From contig NZ_OVCN01000001.1 of NCBI RefSeq assembly GCF_900406815.1, forward strand, positions 1-64,000: a stretch of DNA of 64,000 bases. The letters are read 5' to 3'. Under the pieces are notes generated by a model. It did no database searches. It was given only the letters and a program-made list of their open reading frames with translations, and was not told where the DNA came from. The translations under genes and the position numbers were made by a program. This DNA comes from Acinetobacter haemolyticus (GTDB taxonomy: Bacteria > Pseudomonadota > Gammaproteobacteria > Pseudomonadales > Moraxellaceae). Shown one piece after another: positions 18,383-27,437 of the stretch (positions are counted from its first letter, which is position 1; every line of letters starts with the position of its first letter).

Positions 18383-20377
18383 ATGAAATTTAAGATTTCA
18401 GTGTTATTCACTGCAATGCTGTCAGTGGGGTTGGTGGCGTGTAATGATGATGACAAAACAGAAAAATCATCAAATCCTGATCCTAAACCTGAAGTAGTAG
18501 AGCCTACACCAGAGCGAATTCAGTTGAGCTTTTTAAGCCGATATGAATCAGGTGTTTTTGGAAAGAGTGCAGCTGAAATTCCTGCCTATGACCCTGCGAC
18601 AAAACGTGTTTTTGTGGTCAATGCTGAGCTGGGGGCATTAGATGTACTTGATCTTGCTGATCCAGCTAAGCCAACTTATTTACAATCACTAACTGTTGAT
18701 GACATCGCGGAAGGTGCAAAGGTGAATAGTGTCAGCATCCAAAATGGCATTATTGCTTTGGCTGTTGAAGCTGCGAATAAAACAGATCTTGGTTTTGTTG
18801 CCTTTTATCAAGCCAGTGATCTTAAACGTCTGAGCCATGTACAGGTGGGTGCTTTACCCGATATGCTGACGTTTACACCAGATGGGAAAACAGTGTTGGT
18901 GGCCAATGAAGGTGAACCCTCTGATGACTATCAAACCGATCCAGAAGGTTCAGTCAGTGTGATCAATGTGACTGATATCAGCAAGCCAACAGTCAAAACT
19001 GCTGATTTTAAAGCGTTTAATAGTCAAAAAGATGCGTTACTTGCCAAAGGAGTTCGTATTTTTGGACCGAATGCGACAGTCGCTCAAGATCTAGAGCCAG
19101 AATATATTGCAGTTTCGGACGATGGTAAAACTGCTTGGGTTGCGCTACAAGAAAATAATGCGATCGCGGTTTTAGATATTGCGACGGCAACGGTGACTTC
19201 GATTGAAGCAATGGGATTCAAAGATCACGGGCTTAGCGACAGTGGTTTTAAGTCGATGCTGGATCCAAATAAAAACTCAAGTAATGCTTTGGATGTGAGT
19301 GATTTTGACGGTAAAAAAACAGTTCAAGATATTATGATCAAGGCATGGAATGGACTTAAAGGGATTTATCATCCTGATGCGATTGCTGCTTATACTGCCG
19401 CGGATAAAAAAACCTATTTAATTTCTGCAAATGAAGGTGATGCACGTGCATGGGGTGAAAATACAGCCGAATATTTTGGGCTAACTAAGCTGAAAGACTT
19501 TGAAAAGAATAAATTGCAGCGCTGTGACAATGACAATAGCAAAGGATTTGTTGAAGAGTGGCGCGTAAAACATCTCGTGCACAAGGATGGTTTTGATCGC
19601 CGTTGTGCCGATGATCTTCCTGCACAATTACGTGATTTAGCTGCTGGTGCGCACCTGAATCCGACCACTTTTGCCTACTGTGGTGCGAGCAAAGGTGATG
19701 CTGGTAACTGCCGAGATGACAAGCAATTGGGCCGTTTAAAAATTACCTGGACACAAGGTTACCAAACTGAAAATGGTAAACCTGTGTATTACTCAAAAGC
19801 TGGCGATAAAATTGGTATCAATGGTAATCCACTTACCGATTATTTGATGTACGACGACTTGTACCTGTTGGGTGGACGCTCATTCTCAATTTGGGATACA
19901 CAAAATCAAGTTAAAATCGCTTATGACTCGGGTGATTTCATTGAACAATATTTGAATAGTGATCAATGTAAACTTGGTAAAGCACGGAATATTCCATGCC
20001 AAGATTGGTTCAATAGCAATCATGAAAAAGGCAACACATTAGGCGGACGTAGCAGCAATAAAGGACCTGAACCTGAAGGCTTGACGATTGGCAAAATTGG
20101 CAACAAACAATTCTTGTTCTTAGGACTTGAGCGTATGGGTGGGGTCATGGTATTTGATGTCAGTAATCCTAAACAGCCAATTTTCCAAGATTATTTAAAT
20201 ACACGAGAAGTATGGGATCAGGCTGATCCGTCGACGGCATTGTCTGCACATGGTGATCTTGGACCAGAAGGTCTAATCTTTATCTCTGCCAAAGACTCGC
20301 CAAATGGCAAGCCACTATTGGTTGTGGGTAATGAGGTGAGTGGTACCACTAGCATTTATCAAGTAAATCTATATTAA
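18383..20377 (+). CDS. Choice-of-anchor I family lipoprotein, possible phosphatase/esterase
   Basis: This large secreted lipoprotein (664 residues from the ATG at 18383, which has GGA 8 bases upstream; a TTG at 18377 is less likely) has a signal peptide ending in lipobox L-V-A-C with lipidated Cys20. A Pro/Glu/Lys linker (about 25-50) then precedes a beta-propeller-like domain with repeats such as RVFVVNAELGALDVLDL, KTVLVANEGEPSDDY and KTAWVALQENNAIAVLDI. This is the choice-of-anchor I architecture, found in atypical alkaline phosphatases and related secreted enzymes. Four cysteines between about 390 and 450 may form disulfides. Function is not proven, but the PhoB-like repeats upstream suggest phosphate-starvation control and a role in releasing phosphate from organic esters. 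Confidence 0.82.
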   Translation: MKFKISVLFTAMLSVGLVACNDDDKTEKSSNPDPKPEVVEPTPERIQLSFLSRYESGVFGKSAAEIPAYDPATKRVFVVNAELGALDVLDLADPAKPTYLQSLTVDDIAEGAKVNSVSIQNGIIALAVEAANKTDLGFVAFYQASDLKRLSHVQVGALPDMLTFTPDGKTVLVANEGEPSDDYQTDPEGSVSVINVTDISKPTVKTADFKAFNSQKDALLAKGVRIFGPNATVAQDLEPEYIAVSDDGKTAWVALQENNAIAVLDIATATVTSIEAMGFKDHGLSDSGFKSMLDPNKNSSNALDVSDFDGKKTVQDIMIKAWNGLKGIYHPDAIAAYTAADKKTYLISANEGDARAWGENTAEYFGLTKLKDFEKNKLQRCDNDNSKGFVEEWRVKHLVHKDGFDRRCADDLPAQLRDLAAGAHLNPTTFAYCGASKGDAGNCRDDKQLGRLKITWTQGYQTENGKPVYYSKAGDKIGINGNPLTDYLMYDDLYLLGGRSFSIWDTQNQVKIAYDSGDFIEQYLNSDQCKLGKARNIPCQDWFNSNHEKGNTLGGRSSNKGPEPEGLTIGKIGNKQFLFLGLERMGGVMVFDVSNPKQPIFQDYLNTREVWDQADPSTALSAHGDLGPEGLIFISAKDSPNGKPLLVVGNEVSGTTSIYQVNLY

Positions 20378-20387
20378 ATTTAGACAT

Positions 20388-20422
20388 AAAAATGCGGATC
20401 TAGATTGATCCGCATTTTTTAT
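20388..20422. terminator. Bidirectional terminator, lipoprotein / LOG gene
   Basis: A 13-bp perfect stem, aaaaatgcggatc (20388-20400) with gatccgcattttt (20407-20419), and a 6-nt loop lie between two convergent genes; T runs on both strands allow use in both directions. Confidence 0.92.
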
Positions 20423-20431
20423 AGGTGATGT

Positions 20432-21058
20432 TTAAACTTCAATGTGTGTTGGTGCATTGAGGTTCTTGATGACATTAGAGATTTGTTCTGGGTTTTCACA
20501 AATAATAATTTTGGCGCGATGCTGTGGTGGTAGGAAGCCTTCTTCAACAGCATGATCGAGCTGGGCGATTAAAGCATCATAAAAACGATTTACATTGTAG
20601 ATAATCATTGGTTTCTGATGTTGATTCAATTGTCCCCACGTGGCAATTTCTAAAATTTCCTCGAAGGTACCCAATCCGCCCGGTAAAGCGATAAAAGCGC
20701 TGGCACGTTCAGCCATTAAAGCCTTACGTTCATGCATGCTTTGAACAATGTGCAATTCGGTCAGTTGGTTATGTGCAATTTCATAATCCAACATAAATTC
20801 AGGAATAACACCAACGACTTCACCACCATGCTCTAGGACGGTATCTGCAACTTGGCCCATAAGTCCGATACTTGCTCCGCCATAGACGATACCAAAGGAT
20901 TGATTGGCAATATGTTGAGCCAATTCAATGGCAGTGTCACGATAAATAGGCTTGTTACCTGTGCGGGAGCCACAGTACAACGCGATGAGAGGTTGGGTTG
21001 TCTTTATAGGAGTAGATATAATCGTTTTCTTTTCAGTCATTATTAAAACACTATTCAT
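20432..21058 (-). CDS. LOG family protein (TIGR00730), nucleotide 5'-monophosphate phosphoribohydrolase
   Basis: This 208-residue cytosolic Rossmann-fold protein carries the two LOG motifs: GGASIGLMG near residue 60 and PGGLGTFEE near 125, with catalytic Arg/Glu in that segment. LOG proteins cleave the glycosidic bond of AMP-type nucleotides or cytokinin riboside monophosphates; in bacteria the true substrate is often unclear. The start at 21058 has an aagg about 14 bases upstream; a second ATG at 21040 has none, so the exact start is uncertain. It converges on the lipoprotein gene. Confidence 0.87.
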   Translation of the reverse strand: MNSVLIMTEKKTIISTPIKTTQPLIALYCGSRTGNKPIYRDTAIELAQHIANQSFGIVYGGASIGLMGQVADTVLEHGGEVVGVIPEFMLDYEIAHNQLTELHIVQSMHERKALMAERASAFIALPGGLGTFEEILEIATWGQLNQHQKPMIIYNVNRFYDALIAQLDHAVEEGFLPPQHRAKIIICENPEQISNVIKNLNAPTHIEV

Positions 21059-21387
21059 TTGGTTTATTTTTACCTTATCATTTTCATTGTGCTTGTCTAG
21101 TTTAAATCACAGATATGACAGTTTTATGCACATTTCGCATACAAAGTATGGAAGCGTATTGCGTAATGAATTGCAAAAAACATCCCTATAAAAAATGATG
21201 AATTTTATTTTGTTCTTGCCTATACTGAAAATCCGTTAAGTAAAAAATGTACTTCTATGAGTAGTGGTTGTTGTCACTCCGCTTTGATATTTTATATTTC
21301 TAAAAAAAATGTTTTGGCTGCCAATGCCGATCTTTTCAATCAGCAAATCCATGCCGATCTTTATGATTCTGTAGGGGAGTCACATCT
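21059..21387 (+). other. Intergenic region and long leader before the TerC-family gene
   Basis: No gene is visible. A -10-like TATACT (21221-21226) would give a leader of about 155 nt for the TerC gene. The leader holds an exact 12-bp direct repeat, ATGCCGATCTTT, at 21324-21335 and 21351-21362. A small palindrome, CATACaaaGTATG, lies at 21138-21150. Because many TerC genes have manganese riboswitches of the yybP-ykoY class I looked for that pattern and did not find it. Confidence 0.4.
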
Positions 21388-22971
21388 ATGATTTTTGAAT
21401 GGATGTCTGATCCCGCAGCGTGGGTCGGTTTGGCGACTTTGGTGGTGCTTGAAATTGTACTGGGTATTGACAACCTTGTTTTTATTGCAATTTTAGCTGA
21501 GAAGCTGCCTCCTGAACAACGTAATGCCGCACGTAGAATTGGCTTGATTCTCGCATTATTGATGCGCTTAGTCTTGCTGGCCTCCATTGCTTGGGTGGTC
21601 ACCTTAACAGCGCCATTATTCCATGTTTTTGATCATGCCTTTTCAGGACGAGACTTGATCTTATTATTTGGTGGGGCGTTCCTTTTATTTAAAGGGACTA
21701 TGGAATTACATGAGCGTATTGAAGGTAAGCAGGCTTTAAGACAGGAAAATCCTGTACATGCTGTGTTCTGGGTCGTAGTGGTTCAGATCGTCGTACTTGA
21801 TGCGGTTTTCTCGTTGGATAGCGTGATTACAGCTGTTGGTATGGTGAAAGATCTCTCGGTGATGATGATCGCAGTCACGATTGCGATTGGTATTATGCTG
21901 ATTGCTTCTCGACCATTAATGGATTTTGTAAATAAACATCCAACCGTTGTGATTCTGTGTCTTGGCTTTTTGATGATGATTGGTTTCTCATTGATTGTCG
22001 AAGGCTTTGGATTCCATATTCCAAAAGGTTACTTATATGCCGCAATTGGCTTCTCGGTTTTGGTCGAGGCGGTCAATCAAACCATGCGACGCAATCAAGA
22101 GAAATTGGTAACGACCACGGATTTGCGTTATCGCACTGCTTCTGCGGTGTTGCGAATGCTCGGCAATAAAGGCATTAACAGCGATAATCAACACAAAGAA
22201 ACAGAAGATGTATTGGCAACACAGGCCTATGCCAAAGAAGTGTTTGATGAAGATACAGGCGTTTATCACAGTGTCTTAGTACAAGGTGTATTAGGTTTGT
22301 CTGAGCGCCCAGTGAAATCGGTGATGACGCCACGACCAGAATTGGAGTGGTTGGATCTCGATGCAGATCCAGCTGAATTAAAAGAACGTTTAATGGTAAT
22401 GACCCATTCACGTTTAATTATTGCTCGCGGTGAATTGGACAATATTGAAGGTGTTGTTCTTACTCACAAAGTGTTAAATGAATATATTGAAACAGGAGCA
22501 ATTGATTTCGATAAACATTTACGTGAACCTGTGATTGTGCATGAAAATGCACAAGTTCTCATGGTCATGGAGCAACTGCGTCAAGCACCATTGCAAATGG
22601 CGATCGTACTCAACGAATACGGTTCGATAGAGGGGATTGCAACACCAATTGATATTCTTGAAGCGATTGCTGGTGAGTTCCCAGATGAAGATGAATTAGA
22701 GGCAGCGGCTGAAAGTCTAGAAGATGGCTCACTTTTATTGGAAGGCTCAACGGATATTCGACACGTTTCACTTTTGTTGGCGAAAGATTTGGTGGATGAG
22801 AGTGAAGAATACTCAACATTATCCGGGTATATTTTATTCCATCTAGGGCGCTTACCTGAAAATGGTGAAGCGGTGGAAGCCGATGGATATTTATTTGAAG
22901 TGGTTACAATGGATGGGCACAAAATTGAAAAAGTGCGTATTGTTGCTAAAGAAAAGCCTGAGCGAGGTTGA
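21388..22971 (+). CDS. TerC family integral membrane protein with CBS pair and CorC_HlyC domain
   Basis: This 527-residue protein has three parts: a TerC domain of about seven helices (5-215) with the conserved acidic signatures [13 protein letters not shown] and [12 protein letters not shown] (putative metal-binding Asp residues); a tandem CBS module (about 300-425, starting [15 protein letters not shown]); and a C-terminal CorC_HlyC transporter-associated domain (about 440-520). It matches E. coli YoaE and YegH in architecture. TerC proteins are linked to manganese efflux and metal loading of exported proteins; CBS domains sense adenylates. A good ribosome site (aggggag) precedes the ATG. 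It is monocistronic. Confidence 0.9.
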   Translation: MIFEWMSDPAAWVGLATLVVLEIVLGIDNLVFIAILAEKLPPEQRNAARRIGLILALLMRLVLLASIAWVVTLTAPLFHVFDHAFSGRDLILLFGGAFLLFKGTMELHERIEGKQALRQENPVHAVFWVVVVQIVVLDAVFSLDSVITAVGMVKDLSVMMIAVTIAIGIMLIASRPLMDFVNKHPTVVILCLGFLMMIGFSLIVEGFGFHIPKGYLYAAIGFSVLVEAVNQTMRRNQEKLVTTTDLRYRTASAVLRMLGNKGINSDNQHKETEDVLATQAYAKEVFDEDTGVYHSVLVQGVLGLSERPVKSVMTPRPELEWLDLDADPAELKERLMVMTHSRLIIARGELDNIEGVVLTHKVLNEYIETGAIDFDKHLREPVIVHENAQVLMVMEQLRQAPLQMAIVLNEYGSIEGIATPIDILEAIAGEFPDEDELEAAAESLEDGSLLLEGSTDIRHVSLLLAKDLVDESEEYSTLSGYILFHLGRLPENGEAVEADGYLFEVVTMDGHKIEKVRIVAKEKPERG

Positions 22972-23099
22972 GCAAACATTTAAGTATGGCTTAGACGTAT
23001 AACGTTAGAAAGCAAGGCTTTGTTCTATTGTATTGATAAGTGACGAAAGCTTTTTAATAAGATGAATCGCTTAACTGTAATTAGAATAGTAAATAAGTT

Positions 23100-23160
23100 A
23101 AATAGCCCTAGGGTTTGGCCATCGTGACATGATGATGGTTTTTACTCGGGCTATTTTTAT
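23100..23160 (+). terminator. Compound hairpin/terminator before ychJ
   Basis: aaatagccc (23100-23108) pairs with gggctattt (23148-23156), enclosing a second stem, ccatc (23119-23123) with gatgg (23134-23138), and ends in T-rich sequence. It lies about 130 nt after the TerC gene stop and just before ychJ, so it may end the TerC transcript or attenuate ychJ. Confidence 0.55.
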
Positions 23161-23173
23161 TTGAGAAAGAAAC

Positions 23174-23656
23174 ATGACACTGTTAAAGAACTGTCCATGT
23201 GGACGCGGCTTATATGTAGAATGCTGTCAACCGCTTCATTTAAAACAGCAAGTTGCTGAAAGTGCTGAGCAATTGATGCGCTCGCGCTATAGCGCCTTTG
23301 CCCTACAGCAAATTGACTATATTTTGGAAACAACGGCTCTGGGACAACAAGCATTGTTAGATCGAGAGGCGATTGCTGATTGGAGTCAGTCTAATCAATG
23401 GTTAAAATTAGAGGTGCTTCGACATCAACCCAAGCTCGATAAAACACATGCATTGGTTGAGTTTAAAGCGCATTACTGTGATAAAAATCAGGATGGAAAA
23501 CAGCCACATATTCATCATGAAGTTTCGCATTTTGTCTTGTATCAACAGCGTTGGTATTTTCTTGATCCTACTTTAGATATGCAAATCACCATGAAACAAG
23601 CATGTATTTGTGGCTCAGGGAAAAAATTTAAGCAATGTTGTGCACAATTCATCTAA
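23174..23656 (+). CDS. ychJ: YchJ family protein with two SEC-C motifs
   Basis: This 160-residue cytosolic protein begins with a SEC-C metal-binding motif (CPCGRGLYVECC, Cys8 to Cys19) and ends with another (CICGSGKKFKQCC, near 145-157). Between them is the conserved UPF0225 core starting AEQLMRSRYSAFAL. SEC-C motifs bind zinc and occur in SecA; the family function is unknown to me. It is followed 52 bp later by the TRIC-type channel gene on the same strand. Confidence 0.9.
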   Translation: MTLLKNCPCGRGLYVECCQPLHLKQQVAESAEQLMRSRYSAFALQQIDYILETTALGQQALLDREAIADWSQSNQWLKLEVLRHQPKLDKTHALVEFKAHYCDKNQDGKQPHIHHEVSHFVLYQQRWYFLDPTLDMQITMKQACICGSGKKFKQCCAQFI

Positions 23657-23708
23657 GTTTGTCTTAAAATAGCGCACACTTTTCCGCCTTGTTTAAGGAT
23701 TCAGGCAA

Positions 23709-24353
23709 ATGTTACTCACCGTGATTTATATTATTGCCATTACTGCAGAAGCAATGACAGGTGCACTGTCAGCAGGCCGCCGTAGTATGGATTGGTTCGG
23801 TGTGACATTGATTGCTTGTGTGACTGCTTTGGGCGGTGGTTCTGTACGTGATGTTTTATTGGGGCACTATCCTTTAACTTGGGTCAAACATCCTGAATAT
23901 TTGGTTTTGACCTGCATTGCGGCTTTTGTGACGATTATTATTGCCAAATGGATGCGTCATTTACGCAATATCTTCTTGGTACTCGATGCACTTGGTTTAA
24001 TTGGTTTTACCATTATTGGTTGCCAGATTGCTTTAGAAATGGGACATGGCTTTGTCGTCTCGGCAGTTGCTGGCGTATTAACGGGGGTCTCAGGTGGGAT
24101 CTTGCGCGATATTTTGTGTAATGATGTACCTTTGGTATTCCGCCGTGAGTTATATGCCAGTATTTCTTTTGTTGCGGTGATTTGCTATTGGGTGTGTTTA
24201 CAGTTAGGGCTTGGTCTCGAGCTGACTGTGATTGCAACTTTAGTTTTTGGTTTCTCACTACGTTTGATCGCGATTTATTTTGGTCTGGAAATGCCAAAAT
24301 TTATTTATAAAGATGATGATGCGGAGTCGGCTTCTTCGACGGATGAGCATTGA
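23709..24353 (+). CDS. Trimeric intracellular cation (TRIC) channel family membrane protein
   Basis: This 214-residue protein has about seven helices in two internally similar halves, the UPF0126 pattern. Each half carries a glycine-rich turn: ALGGGSVRDVLLG near residue 40 and GVSGGILRDILCND near 125. Bacterial homologues of TRIC form homotrimeric potassium/sodium channels, but some family members (YicG-like) are proposed glycine transporters, so substrate is open. The C-terminus is a short acidic cytosolic tail (DDDAESASSTDEH). Confidence 0.88.
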   Translation: MLLTVIYIIAITAEAMTGALSAGRRSMDWFGVTLIACVTALGGGSVRDVLLGHYPLTWVKHPEYLVLTCIAAFVTIIIAKWMRHLRNIFLVLDALGLIGFTIIGCQIALEMGHGFVVSAVAGVLTGVSGGILRDILCNDVPLVFRRELYASISFVAVICYWVCLQLGLGLELTVIATLVFGFSLRLIAIYFGLEMPKFIYKDDDAESASSTDEH

Positions 24354-24383
24354 TTAAGAATTACCTCAATTGAAGGTGATCAT

Positions 24384-24899
24384 ATGTTAAAAAGAATTAA
24401 TATAAGTACTTATCACTATCATTCGGTCGAAATAGATGGTTATGTACCCTTTGATATTCATTTCAATGAAAAATCTCCAGATTTGTATTGGAGAGGCGGT
24501 AATGGCCATACGTCTTTAGTTGAAATCGGCCTTTTAAAGACTGGTGAATTATCAACAATTACATTAGTTAGCTTTAGCTGTCATAAGCTGATTCAAACAG
24601 GGAAGAATTTGTCTTCTAGTGATTTAGCACAAGTATATTTACCAATTTTTGATGTGTCATCTTGGTTGAATGATTCGGATGATTTTTCTAGCAGGTTTAA
24701 GGATGCATTTGATACAGAGTTCCAATTATTCATGGGTAAAAATTATATTGAACTCGTATTTTTACCTTTAGAAAATACAACTGAATATGTGCGTGATTGT
24801 AATTTCAGTTTTGGCTTTAACGTTAATAATGAATTGACCTACTTGCAAATCTTGAATATTGATGAAGTTAAAATGAAATTATTCAGAGAAAGTCTCTGA
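24384..24899 (+). CDS. AT-rich orphan gene, unknown function
   Basis: I do not recognise this 171-residue protein. The ATG at 24384 follows a ribosome site (gaaggtg). It is a soluble, single-domain-looking protein with no signal peptide. The opening ISTYHYHSVEIDGYVPFDIHFNEKSPDLYWRGGNG and alternating hydrophobic strands suggest a beta-rich fold. Its composition is richer in A+T than its neighbours, and it sits between a conserved membrane-channel gene and parC, so it looks like an accessory insertion. The size and context would suit an orphan immunity protein, but no toxin gene is adjacent. Confidence 0.7.
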   Translation: MLKRINISTYHYHSVEIDGYVPFDIHFNEKSPDLYWRGGNGHTSLVEIGLLKTGELSTITLVSFSCHKLIQTGKNLSSSDLAQVYLPIFDVSSWLNDSDDFSSRFKDAFDTEFQLFMGKNYIELVFLPLENTTEYVRDCNFSFGFNVNNELTYLQILNIDEVKMKLFRESL

Positions 24900-25061
24900 T
24901 TTGATAGCTGAAAAGTTGGTTCAGTACCTTATTCAATTACAAATTCTCCGAACAAGACGCCATTTGACGTTTAAACAACAACAAGGGCTTGTCACAACGC
25001 TTGCATCCACATAGCATACAAAATATTGACGATAACAAATAATTTTGGATGAATCGCTGAA

Positions 25062-27281
25062 ATGACCAGCCTTGCACATCATGCAACCGAAAACCGTTCC
25101 GTAGCTGAATTCACAGAACAAGCTTACCTTAACTATGCCATGTACGTGATTATGGATCGTGCATTGCCGCATATCAGTGATGGTCTAAAACCTGTACAGC
25201 GTCGTATCGTTTATGCGATGAGTGAGCTCGGTTTAAAATCGACAGGTAAACCGAAGAAATCGGCACGTACCGTTGGTGATGTACTCGGTAAATATCACCC
25301 ACACGGTGACTCTGCTTGTTATGAAGCAATGGTGTTGATGGCACAGCCATTCAGCTATCGCTATCCATTGGTTGAAGGTCAGGGTAACTGGGGTTCACCT
25401 GATGATCCAAAATCATTTGCAGCAATGCGTTATACCGAAGCTAAACTCTCAGCGTATAGTGAACTATTACTGAGTGAGCTTGGGCAGGGTACCAGTGAAT
25501 GGCAAGATAACTTTGATGGTTCAATGAAAGAACCAATCACGCTGCCTGCTCGTATTCCGAATATTTTACTTAACGGCACAACGGGTATTGCGGTCGGGAT
25601 GGCAACCGATATTCCACCCCATAATCTACGTGAAGTGGTGAAAGGAACGATTGCGCTGATTCGTAATCCTGAAACTACAGATGAGAAATTGGCTGAATAT
25701 ATTCCCGCACCAGATCTGCCAACCAAAGCAGAAATTATTACCCCACCTGAAGAATTGTTAAAAATTCAAACCACAGGTCGTGGTAGTTACCGTATGCGTT
25801 CGATTTATACGGTAGAGAAAAATGAGATTGTGATTACTGAACTGCCTTATCAAGTTTCAGGGTCAAAAGTGATTACTCAGATCGCAGATCAAATGATTGC
25901 GAAAAAGTTACCTTTGGTCGCAGATATTCGTGATGAGTCAGATCATAAAAATCCAACGCGCTTGGTGATCGTCCTCCGTTCTAATCGTGTCGATGCTGAA
26001 ACGGTGATGAGTCATTTATTTGCAACCACGGATTTAGAATCAAGCTATCGTGTCAATCTCAACATGATCGGTGCTGATGGTCGCCCACAGGTAAAATCTA
26101 TTCGCCGTATTTTGTTGGAATGGATTGAGATTCGTAAGCAAACCGTGACACGTCGCTTGCAATATCATTTAACCAAGATTGAAAAACGTTTACATATTTT
26201 GGCAGGACTTTTGATTGCTTATCTCGATATTGATACGGTCATCCGTATTATTCGTGAAGAAGATCAACCAAAACCTGTGTTGATGCAGCATTTTGGGATT
26301 GATGAAATTCAAGCCGAAGCGATTTTAGAACTCAAACTACGCCATTTGGCTAAACTTGAGGAAATGGAAATTCGCCGTGAACAAGAAGAGTTAGAAGCAA
26401 AAGCGGCAGTAATTCGTGAGCAATTGGCAAATCCTGAATCATTGAAAAATTTAATTATTACTGAACTGAAAGAAGATGCGAAAAAGTTTGGTGATGATCG
26501 ACGTTCGCCGATCGTTGCCCGTGCTGAAGCGGTACAAATTCGAGAACAAGATTTGATGCCAGCTGAAACGGTCACGGTTGTATTGTCAGAAGCAGGTTGG
26601 GTCCGCGCTGCGAAAGGTGCGGATGTCGATGCTGCCAATTTAAACTATCGTGCAGGTGATCAATATCTCAGTCATGCTGTGGGTAAAACCAATCAGCGAG
26701 TCTACTTTTTAGATCAAAAGGGTCGAAGCTATGCTTTGCCGATTAGTAGCTTACCTTCGGCGCGAGGTTTAGGAGAACCGTTGAGTTCAAAACTTTCACC
26801 TGCAAGTGGTGTGTCGTTTATTCAAGTCTTGGTCGAAGATGATGCGAATGAATTACTGGTGGCAAGTTCGAATGGCTATGGTTTCAAAACTCAAGCAACA
26901 CAGTTAGATACCAATGCCAAAGCAGGTAAAGCTTTCCTAACTGTGATGGAGAAGGCAAAGGCATTACCATTGTTGCCAATTCAGCAAGCAACGCATGTTG
27001 CAATCTTGAGTTCATCGGGTCGTTTACTGATTATTGATTTAGCAGAACTTCCAGTTCTGAATAAAGGTAAAGGTAACAAGTTGATACAACTTGATGAAAA
27101 AGAGCAAATTTTATCCATGACAACGCTGGCATTAGATGAAATAATCCAAGTCGCTGCAGGACAACAGCACTTAAAACTGAAGGGAGATGATCTCCAAAAA
27201 TATCTAGGAAAAAGAGCAACAAAGGGCCAACTTTTACCACGGGGATATCAAAAAGCAAATAGACTCTTCATTCAGAGATAG
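25062..27281 (+). CDS. parC: DNA topoisomerase IV subunit A
   Basis: ParC, with ParE, separates replicated chromosomes and is a quinolone target. The 739-residue protein has the catalytic Tyr124 in AAMRYTEA, the helix-turn-helix [20 protein letters not shown] with quinolone-determining Ser84 and Glu88, the NPTRLVIVL and coiled-coil tower regions, and a C-terminal beta-pinwheel (about 500-735). Ser84 and Glu88 are the susceptible, wild-type residues. The N-terminus [13 protein letters not shown] is that of Acinetobacter ParC. No strong Shine-Dalgarno is visible. It is transcribed alone, with parE elsewhere. Confidence 0.97.
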   Translation: MTSLAHHATENRSVAEFTEQAYLNYAMYVIMDRALPHISDGLKPVQRRIVYAMSELGLKSTGKPKKSARTVGDVLGKYHPHGDSACYEAMVLMAQPFSYRYPLVEGQGNWGSPDDPKSFAAMRYTEAKLSAYSELLLSELGQGTSEWQDNFDGSMKEPITLPARIPNILLNGTTGIAVGMATDIPPHNLREVVKGTIALIRNPETTDEKLAEYIPAPDLPTKAEIITPPEELLKIQTTGRGSYRMRSIYTVEKNEIVITELPYQVSGSKVITQIADQMIAKKLPLVADIRDESDHKNPTRLVIVLRSNRVDAETVMSHLFATTDLESSYRVNLNMIGADGRPQVKSIRRILLEWIEIRKQTVTRRLQYHLTKIEKRLHILAGLLIAYLDIDTVIRIIREEDQPKPVLMQHFGIDEIQAEAILELKLRHLAKLEEMEIRREQEELEAKAAVIREQLANPESLKNLIITELKEDAKKFGDDRRSPIVARAEAVQIREQDLMPAETVTVVLSEAGWVRAAKGADVDAANLNYRAGDQYLSHAVGKTNQRVYFLDQKGRSYALPISSLPSARGLGEPLSSKLSPASGVSFIQVLVEDDANELLVASSNGYGFKTQATQLDTNAKAGKAFLTVMEKAKALPLLPIQQATHVAILSSSGRLLIIDLAELPVLNKGKGNKLIQLDEKEQILSMTTLALDEIIQVAAGQQHLKLKGDDLQKYLGKRATKGQLLPRGYQKANRLFIQR

Positions 27282-27437
27282 GGCTAGTATTCTGTGATAT
27301 AAATACGTTATATATGACGATGTATTCATATTGTTTGGATAGATGAACAGGGCAATTCAAAAAGTTAAAAAAAATGTTTTGCCATGGAAAGTAACGTTGT
27401 TACATTTTAAGGATTACCACTCGGAGATAATGGCATT

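Noticed and set aside
21227..21387. yybP-ykoY manganese riboswitch before the TerC gene
   Set aside because: The conserved stems and bulges could not be found; only an unrelated direct repeat is present.
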